Shown here piece by piece: positions 1 to 8,792 of a stretch of 64,000 nt of DNA (the first letter of the stretch is position 1; the number at the start of each line of letters is the position of its first letter). The translations under genes and the position numbers were made by a program. Source of the DNA: Paraburkholderia hiiakae (GTDB taxonomy: Bacteria > Pseudomonadota > Gammaproteobacteria > Burkholderiales > Burkholderiaceae). The notes beneath the pieces are model-generated. The model was not told the DNA's origin and made no database searches. It saw only the letters and a list, made by a program, of their open reading frames with translations. Location of the stretch: the NCBI RefSeq assembly GCF_904848665.1, contig NZ_CAJHCQ010000027.1, positions 49,121-113,120 of the forward strand, read 5' to 3'.

Positions 1-165
1 GCCTGGCTCGCCGGCATCCAGATAGCGCCACTCGTCAAAAAGGTAGGGCCCAAAGCCGGTTCGACCCGTGATCTTCATATACTGTTTCGGCAAAATCGCG
101 TCGGTGTCGACGTTGGGTCGATCGACCGGAACGACAACCCGGTCGATGGTAGTAAATGGCTGCAT
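1..165 (-). CDS. leuD: 3-isopropylmalate dehydratase small subunit (partial)
   Basis: The first 55 codons of LeuD are present; the rest lies beyond the window edge. The translation begins MQPFTTIDRVVVPVDRPNVD and continues through TDAILPKQYMKITGR, the conserved amino end of the LeuD swivelling domain. LeuD pairs with LeuC to isomerise 2-isopropylmalate to 3-isopropylmalate in the cytoplasm during leucine synthesis. The ATG lies 10 bases after the leuC stop, so the two are one operon. A related (R)-2-methylmalate or homoaconitate dehydratase subunit cannot be excluded because the substrate loop is only partly visible. Confidence 0.85.
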   Translation of the reverse strand, partial: MQPFTTIDRVVVPVDRPNVDTDAILPKQYMKITGRTGFGPYLFDEWRYLDAGEPG

Positions 166-175
166 GGGCTCGTGT

Positions 176-1588
176 TTAGAGGAGGGCGGAAACGTCGACG
201 AAATGACCCGCGACGGCCGCAGCTGCGGCCATTGCGGGGCTGACCAGATGGGTGCGGCCGCCACGTCCTTGCCGGCCCTCGAAGTTGCGATTGGAGGTCG
301 ACGCACAGCGCTCGCCAGCATTGAGGCGGTCATCGTTCATGCCAAGGCACATCGAGCAGCCGGGTTCGCGCCACTCAAAACCGGCTTCCATGAAAACGCG
401 GTCGAGTCCTTCCTGCTCTGCCTGGCGCTTGACCAGGCCCGAGCCCGGAACTACCAGTGCCTGGACGATATTGCGCGCCACACGGTGGCCGCGCACGACA
501 CTCGCTGCCTGCCGCAGGTCCTCAATCCGCGCATTGGTGCATGAGCCAATGAAAATCTTGTCCAGCACGATGTCCCGGATGCGGGTCCCGGGCACGAGAT
601 CCATATAAGTTAGCGCGTTGCGCAACCCTTCACGTTTGACGAGATCCTGTTCCAGCTCCGGATCGGGCACTGCGTCGTCAACGGCGCATGTCATGCCGGG
701 CGTGGTGCCCCATGTCACCTGAGGGCGAATAGTACCTGCGTCGAGTTCCAGTTCAAGGTCGAAGACGGCACCCGGCTCGCTGACGAGCGTCCGCCAGTAT
801 GCTTGGGCCGCGTCCCACTGATCACCCTGCGGAGCGAGCGGGCGTTCGCGGAGGTAGTGCAACGTCGTATCGTCAACAGCCACCATTCCACAACGTGCTC
901 CGGCCTCAATCGAGAGATTGCACAGTGTCATACGCGACTCCATGCTCATAGCCTGCACTGTACTGCCGGCAAACTCGATTGCGTATCCGGTTCCGAAAGC
1001 CGTGCCAAAACGCCCGAGCATTGCGAGAGCGGCGTCCTTTGCAGTTACGCCGGGGGCAAGCCCGCCGTCGATCGTCATGCGCAGCGTCTTCATGCGCTCC
1101 AGCCTGAGGCACTGGGTGGCCATGACATGCTCAATATCTGACGTACCAACACCAAAAGCGATTACCGCGAACGCTCCGTGCGTGCTCGTGTGGGAGTCGC
1201 CGCAGATCAAGGTGGTGCCTGGTAATGTCAATCCCTGTTCAGGCGCAACGACATGAAGAATCCCTTGACGTGCGTCGTTGAGTGGGAACTCCTTGACGCC
1301 GAAGTCACGACAATTGGATTCCAGCGCCAGAACTTGTGCGCGGGCTATTGGGTCGATGATGGCGCGCACGCCTTGAGCACGATCGGTGGTCGGCACGTTA
1401 TGGTCCGCCATCGCCAGAACTGACTCCGGACGGTGCGGCACGCGGCCAGCGAGCCGGAGGCCATCGAAGGCCTGCGGGCTGGTGACTTCGTTTACCAGGT
1501 GTCGGTCGATGTAGAGCAGCGTGGAGCCGTCCTCGTTTTCACGAACGGCATGGCGGCGCCAGATCTTTTCGAATAGAGTTTGAGGCAT
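176..1588 (-). CDS. leuC: 3-isopropylmalate dehydratase large subunit
   Basis: This is a 470-residue aconitase-family protein of normal LeuC length. The amino end MPQTLFEKIWRRHAV and the CGDSHTSTHGAFAVIAFGVG block are typical. The three [4Fe-4S] cysteines are visible: one in GSCTNARIEDL near residue 349 and two in EPGCSMCLGMNDD near residues 410-413. With LeuD it dehydrates and rehydrates isopropylmalate. It is cotranscribed with leuD and divergent from a LysR regulator. No leuB or leuA follows within view, so this may be an accessory copy rather than the main leucine operon; that is inference. Confidence 0.9.
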   Translation of the reverse strand: MPQTLFEKIWRRHAVRENEDGSTLLYIDRHLVNEVTSPQAFDGLRLAGRVPHRPESVLAMADHNVPTTDRAQGVRAIIDPIARAQVLALESNCRDFGVKEFPLNDARQGILHVVAPEQGLTLPGTTLICGDSHTSTHGAFAVIAFGVGTSDIEHVMATQCLRLERMKTLRMTIDGGLAPGVTAKDAALAMLGRFGTAFGTGYAIEFAGSTVQAMSMESRMTLCNLSIEAGARCGMVAVDDTTLHYLRERPLAPQGDQWDAAQAYWRTLVSEPGAVFDLELELDAGTIRPQVTWGTTPGMTCAVDDAVPDPELEQDLVKREGLRNALTYMDLVPGTRIRDIVLDKIFIGSCTNARIEDLRQAASVVRGHRVARNIVQALVVPGSGLVKRQAEQEGLDRVFMEAGFEWREPGCSMCLGMNDDRLNAGERCASTSNRNFEGRQGRGGRTHLVSPAMAAAAAVAGHFVDVSALL

Positions 1589-1826
1589 CGCGAATCGACA
1601 AATGTGGGGGCCGGTGTCTTAGGCCGCCTCATACGCTATGATCGTGGCCGTGATCGGCAGCGGGGCGGCCGGAATAGCGCCGGCCGGCTGGTTTGAAGGA
1701 TTGGGGAGATCATGCTAGCCGTCGGCTCGCTCGCGCGCTAGTGATTTTGTAGCAGCGGAGCCATGCCGGATCGAGATGGCGAATCGGCGGACAAGTTAGT
1801 CGTTGTCGGAGAAGTGGGGCAGATCA
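1589..1826. promoter_or_regulatory. Divergent leuC / LysR intergenic region
   Basis: This gap of about 240 bases separates two divergently transcribed genes, the usual site for LysR-type autoregulation and target activation. I could not single out one convincing T-N11-A operator, so only the region is marked. Confidence 0.4.
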
Positions 1827-2738
1827 ATGCGGTTCGATCTTGAGTCTTTAAGGGTTTTCGCTGCCGTGGTGGAAGAGGGCAGTATTGCCGCTGCAGCAGA
1901 AGCCACGCACATTGTGGCGTCGGCAGTCAGCCGACGCATCACAGAACTCGAGCGCGACGCGGGCACCTCGCTCTTCGAACGTCACAGTCGCGGAGTCCAT
2001 GCGACCGCGGCTGGCCAGACGCTCTACCGGCACACGCAACGTATCTTCGAGCAGTTACGGCAGACCGAGGGAGAGCTGAGCGAATACACGAACGGTGTAA
2101 GAGGACACGTACGGCTGTCGGTCAATTTCACTGCCATGGCCCATTATCTACCCGAGGTACTGAACCGGTTCTTGGCGGCCAACTCCGCCATAAAGATCGA
2201 CCTTATGGAGAAAACCAGCGATGTCGTGTTACGTATGGTTGAAAGCGGCCAGGTCGATTTCGGCATCTGTGCAGTAACAGATCCGCAGGAGCGACTGGTC
2301 TGTGTTCCGTACCGTGTCGACCGCCTTTTCCTGGTCGTGCCGGTCCACCACCGCTTTGCGATGCGCACCAGCCTGACTTTTACCGATGTGCTGGAGGAGG
2401 ATTTCGTCGGGATGCAGGACGGAGCCTCAATCTATACGCTGATCCAACGAGCCGCGGCTGCTTATGGCCGCCGTCTGAAGCTGCGCATCCAGGTGACGAG
2501 TTTCGAAGCCGTAAGAAACATGGTCGCGGCGGGGCTGGGCGTTGGCCTGTTGCCGGAAGTCGGCATCCCAGACGGGGCGCCCAACGTAGTAAAAATAGCA
2601 CTGGATGAACCCTGGGCCGAACGCTCGTTACAGATCGTCTATCGGGATCTCGATGGGTTATCTGCGGCGTCGAAGCTGCTGATCGAACACCTGGCCTCTG
2701 CCTCGAACCCTGCCGTTCCTCCGACTCCGACGCGCTGA
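1827..2738 (+). CDS. LysR-family transcriptional regulator
   Basis: A 303-residue LysR protein of typical length. The winged helix-turn-helix occupies residues 1-60 (MRFDLESLRVFAAVVEEGS, AVSRRITELERDAG) and the periplasmic-binding-protein-like effector domain follows from about residue 90 (VRLSVNFTAMAHYLPEVLNRF). An upstream TTG at 1803 would add eight residues, but MRFDLESL at 1827 matches family amino ends. It is divergent from leuCD and probably responds to a small organic acid to control that operon; the effector is unknown. Confidence 0.88.
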   Translation: MRFDLESLRVFAAVVEEGSIAAAAEATHIVASAVSRRITELERDAGTSLFERHSRGVHATAAGQTLYRHTQRIFEQLRQTEGELSEYTNGVRGHVRLSVNFTAMAHYLPEVLNRFLAANSAIKIDLMEKTSDVVLRMVESGQVDFGICAVTDPQERLVCVPYRVDRLFLVVPVHHRFAMRTSLTFTDVLEEDFVGMQDGASIYTLIQRAAAAYGRRLKLRIQVTSFEAVRNMVAAGLGVGLLPEVGIPDGAPNVVKIALDEPWAERSLQIVYRDLDGLSAASKLLIEHLASASNPAVPPTPTR

Positions 2739-3095
2739 GGCGAGGTCCTCCGGTGCGTAAGGAAAGCCACGCGCGGTAAGGCGACTGCATTCGCCAAGAA
2801 GATACTGGACGTCCCAGGAGACAGGTCGACCGCTCGCCGGTCACGTCACCGATGACTTTTCCCTCAAGCTACCGATCCCGATCGTAGTTGATTTTTCTGT
2901 TTCCCTCTTCGTCTGGCGTCGGTTCGGGCGATCTCCGGCTGGCACCTGAGGGGGCAATGAATACGCGCCGCCGTTCCTTCGACGGCTCTCGCGACGGGGA
3001 CAACCCAATGGATCTACGGAACCGACTCTTCTACCCTGCGAATGTGCATGAACACCCCACACATCACTTGCGCGGCGCATCAACGGAGGACCTTA
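2739..3095. other. Intergenic region without a supported gene
   Basis: About 360 bases between the LysR stop and the next gene. Open frames exist on both strands, but none has recognisable similarity. A good ribosome site (GGAGGA, 3085-3090) at the right edge belongs to the DUF1643 gene. Confidence 0.5.
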
Positions 3096-3591
3096 ATGGA
3101 TTGCGATCGATCTGATCGCCGCGCGGCGGACCGTCTTCTCCCCGTGCCGCACGTGGCGCTATGCACTCTGGCGGACCATTGGTGGACTGCTTGACGATGG
3201 GTCCTATGTGCTCTTCATCGGACTGAACCCGAGCACGGCCGATGAGCAGCAGGATGACCCGACCATTCGCACCTGCGTTTCGTTTGCCAGGGCCTGGGGA
3301 ATGAGCGCACTGTGCATGGCCAATCTCTTTGCCTTTTGCGCGACCGACCCAAGCGACATGCTGGCAGCCGAGGATCCCGTCGGCCCCGAAAACGATCAAT
3401 ACCTCACCGGGCTCGCCCGTAGCGCGACACTTGTTGTCGCCGCATGGGGCAATTTGGGCAGTCACCTCGGGCGCGACAGGGCGGTGCGTGCGAGGATCCC
3501 CAATCTCCACTGCCTGAAGATCACGGGCGCCGGGCAGCCGCATCATCCGCTCCATCTGCCCGGCACCCTCAGACCCATCCCCTTCGTTTGA
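3096..3591 (+). pseudogene. DUF1643 protein with frameshifted amino end
   Basis: The frame from about 3121 to 3591 encodes a near-complete DUF1643 protein: FSPCRTWRYALWR, then VLFIGLNPSTADEQQDDPTI, WGMSALCMANLFAF, and a carboxyl end GQPHHPLHLPGTLRPIPF, all family hallmarks. That frame has no ATG, GTG or TTG before the GTG at 3208, which lies after the conserved FSPCRTWRY block. The well-placed start, GGAGGA at 3085-3090 followed by ATG at 3096, is one frame off. Removing one base from the GC run near 3118-3128 joins them. I read this as a single-base insertion, or a sequencing error. A CTG start at 3112 is a weaker alternative. The molecular function of the family is unknown. Confidence 0.65.
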
Positions 3592-4150
3592 CTCGGGCGA
3601 CATACGGGCGGGTGAGTTTTCCGCGACACGCTCTTCACGTAGCGAACCGCCAGCCGATAGGCGTTAGGACCCGCGGCCTTGCCTCAAACGCGAGGCAACA
3701 GCCAGCCCTTTCTCCATGAGCATGATTCATGAAACGCGCCAGCGCATTGGCCGTTGCCACTTCCATGACGTGACGGCACATCGCCCCGGGGACACCGCGC
3801 TGTGCCAGAGTCCGGCTCCGCTGGCAAGCCCTCGATCCCGATCGCGTGCATTGCCGTCGCCCTTGGTCACACCGACAGGTTGTTGCGCAGGCAACCGAAG
3901 ATGTGACTTCCTTTTCACCACGCAACTAACCGTCCCCATCGCCTGTTCGCCGCAAGCGCCGGTCAGCAGGGATGACGGCGCGCCCGTTTGCCCGACCCGT
4001 TCCGGATGTCGCCCGTATCGTAGTTCGTCGCGCATCCGGCATTTTTCCGAGGCGGCGAGGCTTCATGCGGGTTACGCTGGAAAGGAGTAACCCGTTCTTT
4101 TTCTCTTGTAACGGAGCACGAAAACGAGCGTATTACGAGGAAGGAAGAGC
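3592..4150. other. Intergenic region, no supported gene
   Basis: About 560 bases between the DUF1643 gene and the recombinase. Several overlapping open frames (for example 3727-4035, minus) show no family I recognise and no ribosome site. It may hold the recombinase promoter or old mobile-element debris. Confidence 0.4.
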
Positions 4151-4840
4151 ATGCAACCCACACGCGCGAAAGTCCTCACCCCAGCCAAATTCCGTCACCT
4201 CCTTCGCGTTACCGAAGCTACCAGTCGCTTCCCTGCGCGCGACACTTTGGTCCTGTTACTCGGCGTCACATGCGGCATGCGCGTAACTGAGATTGCGCGC
4301 CTCGAAGTGCAACAAATGCTGACAAAATCGGGAACACGGCGCGAGGAGATCCACCTTCCCGGCAGCATCACAAAGGGTTGTCGGGCGCGCTGCGTCTTCG
4401 TCGCGCACCCGCGAGCAATCGAGGCGTTTGATCGCTATGTGGATTGGCGCTATGCGCGCGGGGCAGGCACAGGTTTAGACCGGCGAGAATGCCGAGGCCT
4501 CCTGCCTCGGACCCGTCTCATCCTCACGCAGAAAGGCGGCCCGTTCGAACTGAGCGTAAAGCGTCACATTAGCTTTGATGGCGAACCCGTGGAATATTGG
4601 GCTGCCGATAGCCTGCAGAGCTACGTCACCGGGTTGTACCGCGCAGCGGGCCTCGGTGTGGGCTACAGCAGTCACTCGGGACGCAGGACGTTTGCAACGC
4701 GCTTGATCGCAAACGGACATTCCCTCGAAACGGTCGAGACTCTCCTGGGTCACGCGCATATCGACCATGTTGCGCCGTATCTGGAGGTATCGCAGCGAGA
4801 GTTCCGTGAAGCCTTCGCAGCAGTCAACCTATTCGATTGA
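4151..4840 (+). CDS. Minimal tyrosine recombinase / integrase
   Basis: A 229-residue tyrosine recombinase made almost only of the catalytic domain. Active-site elements in order: arginine in TCGMRVTEIARLE (about residue 44), lysine in SITKGCRARCVFV, the H-x-x-R box HSGRRTFATRL (about residue 178), histidine in ETLLGHAHIDH, and the nucleophile tyrosine in VAPYLEVS. The amino-terminal SAM-like DNA-binding domain of phage integrases (usual length 300-400) is missing, as in some integron-like or orphan recombinases. It is followed on the same strand by an array of small unknown genes, which suggests a role in moving or having moved them; no att sites were identified. Confidence 0.85.
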   Translation: MQPTRAKVLTPAKFRHLLRVTEATSRFPARDTLVLLLGVTCGMRVTEIARLEVQQMLTKSGTRREEIHLPGSITKGCRARCVFVAHPRAIEAFDRYVDWRYARGAGTGLDRRECRGLLPRTRLILTQKGGPFELSVKRHISFDGEPVEYWAADSLQSYVTGLYRAAGLGVGYSSHSGRRTFATRLIANGHSLETVETLLGHAHIDHVAPYLEVSQREFREAFAAVNLFD

Positions 4841-4992
4841 ATGCATTTTGCACAAGTTTTAGTCAGATTCGTCGTTTGGATATACAGATTTGGGTGCAGA
4901 TGCCGATAAGGAAGGGTTAGGCAAGAGACGCCAGCGACGTTCGGAGCTTGGCCAGAGGCACTTCTTAGAGTCACCAACAGCGGAACATACCG

Positions 4993-5346
4993 ATGAACGT
5001 ACACCATAACGCCGAAAAGCTTTGCGCATGGATACGTCAGCATGGTGCGGCGACAGTCAAGCAAATCGCGGCAAGCGGGACGTCGAATTCGCGCGCAGCG
5101 TTTGATGCAGTTCAGTACGCGGTTCGTCACGGCGTGCTCGAGCGCGTTAAGCGGCCTGGAGCCACCCCCAGTGAGCGTGTCCAGTACACATTGACACGAC
5201 GTGAGCTGCCGGTACTGAAATCCGGCCCGCCCGCGCCTTCGTTCGACGCGTTATTGTGTGCATGGGGCATTCCTCAAAAACCGCCGATCGTCCGCGCGAG
5301 GTTGTCGTACAGGTTTGAACTCGCCGACTGCAATTTGGACAACTAG
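4993..5346 (+). CDS. Winged-helix-like small protein
   Basis: A 117-residue unassigned protein. The first 60 residues (KLCAWIRQHGAATVKQIAAS, then AAFDAVQYAVRHGVLERVKR) read like a winged helix-turn-helix in which a helix recognises a site and a wing follows. The rest (PSFDALLCAWGIPQKPPIV) resembles nothing I know. It is the first small gene after the recombinase; its stop is immediately followed by GGAAACG, a variant of the motif repeated at later gene ends. Confidence 0.5.
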   Translation: MNVHHNAEKLCAWIRQHGAATVKQIAASGTSNSRAAFDAVQYAVRHGVLERVKRPGATPSERVQYTLTRRELPVLKSGPPAPSFDALLCAWGIPQKPPIVRARLSYRFELADCNLDN

Positions 5347-5398
5347 GAAACGCAAAAGATACGCCCACGCGGGCGAGTACGAACGAAGGAACAAAAGA

Positions 5399-5623
5399 AT
5401 GAAGAAAGCATTTTGTATGGCAGTAGCCTTGCTATCCGTTGCAGCCGGCAACGCTCAAGCGGCAGGCTGTTTAAAAGGTGCGGCCGTGGGCGCCGTAGCA
5501 GGGCACGTGGCAGGGCATCATGCGGTTGCCGGCGCAATCGTCGGATGCGCGGTCGGCCATCACCTGGCGAAAGAGCAGAAGCGGAAGGACGCGGAGGAAC
5601 GTGCCGCGGCTCAGGTGCGTTAA
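5399..5623 (+). CDS. Small secreted glycine-zipper protein
   Basis: 74 residues beginning at the ATG of MKKAFCMAVALLSVAAGNAQ, a clean signal peptide with an AQA-A cleavage site near residue 21. The mature part is a glycine-zipper-like stretch (GAAVGAVAGHVAG, VAGAIVGCAVGHH) and a charged tail. Such proteins insert in or lie on the outer membrane or periplasm. The longer frame from 5258 lacks a ribosome site and would bury the signal peptide. Confidence 0.65.
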   Translation: MKKAFCMAVALLSVAAGNAQAAGCLKGAAVGAVAGHVAGHHAVAGAIVGCAVGHHLAKEQKRKDAEERAAAQVR

Positions 5624-5686
5624 ACAACGGCGCGGAAAACAACGCAGGAAAGCGGCAGTGCCATCGAGCGGCCGCGTTCGAAGAAC

Positions 5687-6028
5687 GTGAAAAATGGGTT
5701 GAAGACCATTGCCGTAGTGGCACTCCTAGCCATCAGCGCATCATCGCTTTTGGTTGCCTGCGGCAAAAGGACTGGGGACGAGTTCGTTGGATCGTGGAAA
5801 GTTAAAGACGATATCGACTCGACAATTATCGCTCGCAGCGGCTACGATTTTGTTGTCACGAATACCGGCGACACGTCGAGCAGGATGTTTTTCCGCTGCG
5901 AGCACGGAATTCTCGTTATGAGAGGTTCTGCCGGAATGCTGGAGATACGTTACGACAGGGTCCACGATGCGATCGTCGCGTTCACCCCCGGGTTTCCGGT
6001 GGAAATCGTACTGCCCCGGGTTAAGTAG
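5687..6028 (+). CDS. Putative lipoprotein
   Basis: 113 residues from a GTG start. The amino end MKNGLKTIAVVALLAISASS leads to the lipobox LVAC, so Cys-25 would be lipidated and the protein anchored to a membrane facing the periplasm. The remainder is a small beta-rich domain (GSWKVKDDIDSTIIARSGYD, FFRCEHGILVMRG) like lipocalin-type small lipoproteins, but no family is certain. Confidence 0.6.
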   Translation: MKNGLKTIAVVALLAISASSLLVACGKRTGDEFVGSWKVKDDIDSTIIARSGYDFVVTNTGDTSSRMFFRCEHGILVMRGSAGMLEIRYDRVHDAIVAFTPGFPVEIVLPRVK

Positions 6029-6086
6029 GCGGGCGAACGTCGTCATTGTGTGCGCGAAAGAAGGGAAAACGGGGGGAAGAGGCAGA

Positions 6087-6410
6087 ATGATGAAGCTGTT
6101 TCTTGCTGACGAACGCGCGACGCCAGAGGGATGGCATCGAGTGTATTGGCCTTCCGAGGCGATCCGGCTCCTCGACGCAGGAGGCGTCACAGAACTCAGT
6201 TTGGATCATGACTTGGGGGATGATATTCGCGGTACGGGGTACGACGTCATCGTCTGGATCGAAGAGGCCGTCGCTCTTCGAGGATTCGTGCCGCCAGTGA
6301 TCAGGATTCACTCTGCAAACCCTTCTGCCGTGGAGAGGATGCAAGCCGGCGTGCAAGCGATTGAAAAGCTCGTACGCGAACGGTCCCTTCAGCGCGACAT
6401 CCGATCTTGA
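6087..6410 (+). CDS. Cyclic-phosphate-processing receiver-like (cREC) protein
   Basis: 107 residues matching the stand-alone receiver-like family found beside cyclic-phosphate and RNA-processing enzymes: MMKLFLADERATPEGW at the start, then LSLDHDLGDD with the conserved acidic cluster, GYDVIVWIEEA, and IRIHSANPSA. The fold resembles response regulators but the family usually acts outside two-component signalling. A start at 6087 or the adjacent ATG at 6090 both follow a GGGGGGAAGAGG ribosome site. Confidence 0.7.
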   Translation: MMKLFLADERATPEGWHRVYWPSEAIRLLDAGGVTELSLDHDLGDDIRGTGYDVIVWIEEAVALRGFVPPVIRIHSANPSAVERMQAGVQAIEKLVRERSLQRDIRS

Positions 6411-6441
6411 GTGGCTCGAAACGAACAAGCAAACAATCAAC

Positions 6442-7203
6442 ATGGGCGAGACTTCCACAACGAGTGAGACCGACAGCCACGCACTCGCGCTGGCACATAG
6501 CTATCTTGACATCCTCGCGACCACGGACCTTGGTGCCGTCTTCGGAGACACACAGCAGCTTTCGGGCCTGTTCCTTCCCGCTGTTCCAGCGAACTTCGGC
6601 GACGCAAAACATCGTGTACTTGTTGTGGGGATGGAAACGAAATCCTGGCGAAACAACGAATGCAGGTTTAAGCAGGGAGAGGCGCCCGGAATTGACTATG
6701 TTGTCGAGTCGATGCGGTCGCACGCTCGTTGGCTAGAGCGTCCACCCGAACGCCATAAATTCCTGCAGTTCCTGCGCCAAGTGAAGCGGTCGATGCACGC
6801 CCAACTTCCGGATGCTGAAATCGCTGTCGGTTGGGCGAATCTGTTCTGCGTGAGTCATGCCGGGAGCTCGCCGACAGTAGCCGAGTCGTTCGATCGTATC
6901 CAGGCTCTGTCGCAGGATTTGCTACGCGCTCACATCACCGTGACGGATCCGGATGTGATCCTCTTCACGACAGGGACGGCGTATGATCGATACTTACGCG
7001 ACTATTTCCCTGATCGCACCGATAGCGCGGCGATTGAGCCGCGTTGCCTGTGGCAGTTCCGAGTCGGCCGCGCACTCTGCTACAGGACAAGTCATCCACG
7101 CTATGTTGCACACAATAGGTGGCGAGACGCTGCCTTGAAGTTCGCGGCTGACTTTATGCGCTCGCGACCGATTGTGTCCCGAGAGACAATGGAGCCGGCG
7201 TAG
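6442..7203 (+). CDS. Uracil-DNA-glycosylase-fold-like protein
   Basis: 253 residues. Several short motifs recall the uracil-DNA glycosylase superfamily: a first strand VLVVGMETKSW, a GWANLFCVSHAG turn, the DVILFTTGTAYDRYL strand, and a late RTSHPRY where glycosylases have a His-Pro loop. The catalytic residues do not match any known branch, so the enzyme activity is not established. I took the ATG of MGETSTTSETD at 6442, since the upstream extension overlaps the preceding gene. Confidence 0.45.
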   Translation: MGETSTTSETDSHALALAHSYLDILATTDLGAVFGDTQQLSGLFLPAVPANFGDAKHRVLVVGMETKSWRNNECRFKQGEAPGIDYVVESMRSHARWLERPPERHKFLQFLRQVKRSMHAQLPDAEIAVGWANLFCVSHAGSSPTVAESFDRIQALSQDLLRAHITVTDPDVILFTTGTAYDRYLRDYFPDRTDSAAIEPRCLWQFRVGRALCYRTSHPRYVAHNRWRDAALKFAADFMRSRPIVSRETMEPA

Positions 7204-7216
7204 ACGTCGGAAGGCG

Positions 7217-7471
7217 ATGACGATTCCCCTTAGCGACGATTGGATCATTCAACGCTTTGTCCGGCTCGTGCGACCGGGCGAGGGAGAGGATATCTACGAA
7301 TCATGGCCCGGCTACGATCGGGCGATGTCGCAAGCCGATGCCGAGCGGGCGCTGGATGAGTGCGCGCATCGGTGGCCGGACTTCGAGTTTCGTGCACATA
7401 GGATTCGCGTCCACGAGAAAGTCGCCGCCGATGCGATAGCTCGCGCACGTCGTAGTGCGAGCAGCGAATAA
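7217..7471 (+). CDS. Hypothetical protein, 84 aa
   Basis: A short soluble protein starting MTIPLSDDWIIQRFVRLVRP and ending in a helical basic tail. No family recognised. It begins 13 bases after the glycosylase-like gene, so the two are probably cotranscribed. GGAAAAC follows its stop by a few bases. Confidence 0.5.
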   Translation: MTIPLSDDWIIQRFVRLVRPGEGEDIYESWPGYDRAMSQADAERALDECAHRWPDFEFRAHRIRVHEKVAADAIARARRSASSE

Positions 7472-7513
7472 CCCGGAAAACGGACTGGCGCGCGGCGCCG
7501 ACTAGGTGATGGG

Positions 7514-8053
7514 ATGACCCTACATGCTTTCGACTTCTCTGAAACGCCTATTGTCGAGATGTGGCTGACGCGACGATTGCCGTTCGATACGAAAACGGTC
7601 GAAGAGAAGGGCGTGTGCGCACGTCTAAAGGCGGCCATAAAGCGGATGCCGAACAATGAGTCGAAAATATTGTCCGGGGTCTACACTTCGCGTCAAGCTG
7701 GTCGATTCGACATTGAGAATGTCTTGGCCTACAACGTCGGCATGTCCGCGTTTGCGCAAGCGGGCCAAAACGGTATGCGCTTCCAACGCGTATGGGCCGC
7801 GCCGTCTGCTTCGCCTTCGGGCGAGCAGTTCGAACACCACCACGCTTACGAGCTCGTGCTCCCACCTCAGAGACCGATGAACGGAGCAAGCCTTGAAGTG
7901 CAATTGACCACGCTCGACGACGTGGCGCGAGTCTGGTGGGCAGTGTCAGGTACCTCAGCTGTCAGTATATCCTCGGACGTTAAGCTCCCGATTGCGGGCA
8001 GGTTCGCTATGCACGTCGAAGTTGGAATGTTCGAAAAAAAAGCGGCTTCATAA
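7514..8053 (+). CDS. Hypothetical protein, 179 aa
   Basis: An unassigned soluble protein. Visible features: an amino-terminal segment with a DTKTVEEKGVCARLKAAIK helix, a central ENVLAYNVG and beta-rich stretch, and HHHAYELVLPP. No signal peptide or membrane segment. It belongs to the run of small plus-strand genes after the recombinase. Confidence 0.5.
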   Translation: MTLHAFDFSETPIVEMWLTRRLPFDTKTVEEKGVCARLKAAIKRMPNNESKILSGVYTSRQAGRFDIENVLAYNVGMSAFAQAGQNGMRFQRVWAAPSASPSGEQFEHHHAYELVLPPQRPMNGASLEVQLTTLDDVARVWWAVSGTSAVSISSDVKLPIAGRFAMHVEVGMFEKKAAS

Positions 8054-8361
8054 CATTGTTAAAAAGTTACTCGATGGCATCGTCGCCGGTTTGCGGCCGA
8101 GGCGGTAAATCGCCTAGCGTGCTGCCTGTCACTCCCTGCTGGCGATGTCGAAAATCGCCTGTCGAAACCGGCAACCGCGTTGCTCGGGACTCGAGGCGGG
8201 CTCGTCCGTCCATACAGAGATTTTGTGCAATGGCACCCGGAGGATGACCGATGTGATTCGATTACCGTTATTGTGGGTGGCACACCCGGAAGATGCACGA
8301 TTACGGTGACGGATCTGAATGACGTGGATTCGGAAATCCGCTATAACGCTAGCAAAACGCT
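8054..8361. other. Gap with degraded or doubtful small frames
   Basis: About 310 bases. A frame at 8180-8395 (71 codons, ITVIVGGTPGRCTITVTD) could be the tail of a lost gene, but it has no ribosome site and overlaps the next start. Nothing else is supported. Confidence 0.35.
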
Positions 8362-8760
8362 ATGCGAATTGACCACGAATACATTAAACGGATGATCGAT
8401 ATCATCCTGAGTCATCCGAGCCCTACGTTTGCCATCGAAGATTTCGACGACGCTGGACTTTCGTTTCAAACGGCCGAGTTCGAATTTCACATGAAGCATT
8501 TTGAGGACCAAGGTCTTATCGAGCAGGACGACGGAGACCGCGGATTCGGTTTGACGAAAAGCGTAGATGGATACGCGTCATGGTCGGTTTTGCCGCTTCG
8601 GCTGACTTCGAAGGGGCACGACTTTGCCGAAGCGGTCTCGGAGAAGACTGTGTGGGATAAAGTAAGAACGGAGTTGCCTGGCGCGGCTATGTCTAGCCTG
8701 GTTACAGTTTCGGTCGGCTTGTTCCAAGCGTACGCGAAGAAGAAGCTTGGTCTGAGCTGA
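8362..8760 (+). CDS. DUF2513-like protein
   Basis: 132 residues resembling the DUF2513 family: a winged-helix-like first half (MRIDHEYIKRMIDIILSHPS, then FHMKHFEDQGLIEQDD) followed by the diagnostic LRLTSKGHDFAEAVSEKTVW. The family is common on phages and islands; its role is unknown, though the wing suggests DNA or protein binding. The carboxyl end (AAMSSLVTVSVGLFQAYAKK) is helical. Confidence 0.65.
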   Translation: MRIDHEYIKRMIDIILSHPSPTFAIEDFDDAGLSFQTAEFEFHMKHFEDQGLIEQDDGDRGFGLTKSVDGYASWSVLPLRLTSKGHDFAEAVSEKTVWDKVRTELPGAAMSSLVTVSVGLFQAYAKKKLGLS

Positions 8761-8792
8761 CGAAGCGCATCGGAAAACAACGGAGGAAAGGA

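Noticed and set aside
3727..4035. A minus-strand 102-codon frame as a real gene or group II intron piece
   Set aside because: No domain V hairpin, no reverse transcriptase and no ribosome site were seen; evidence is too weak.
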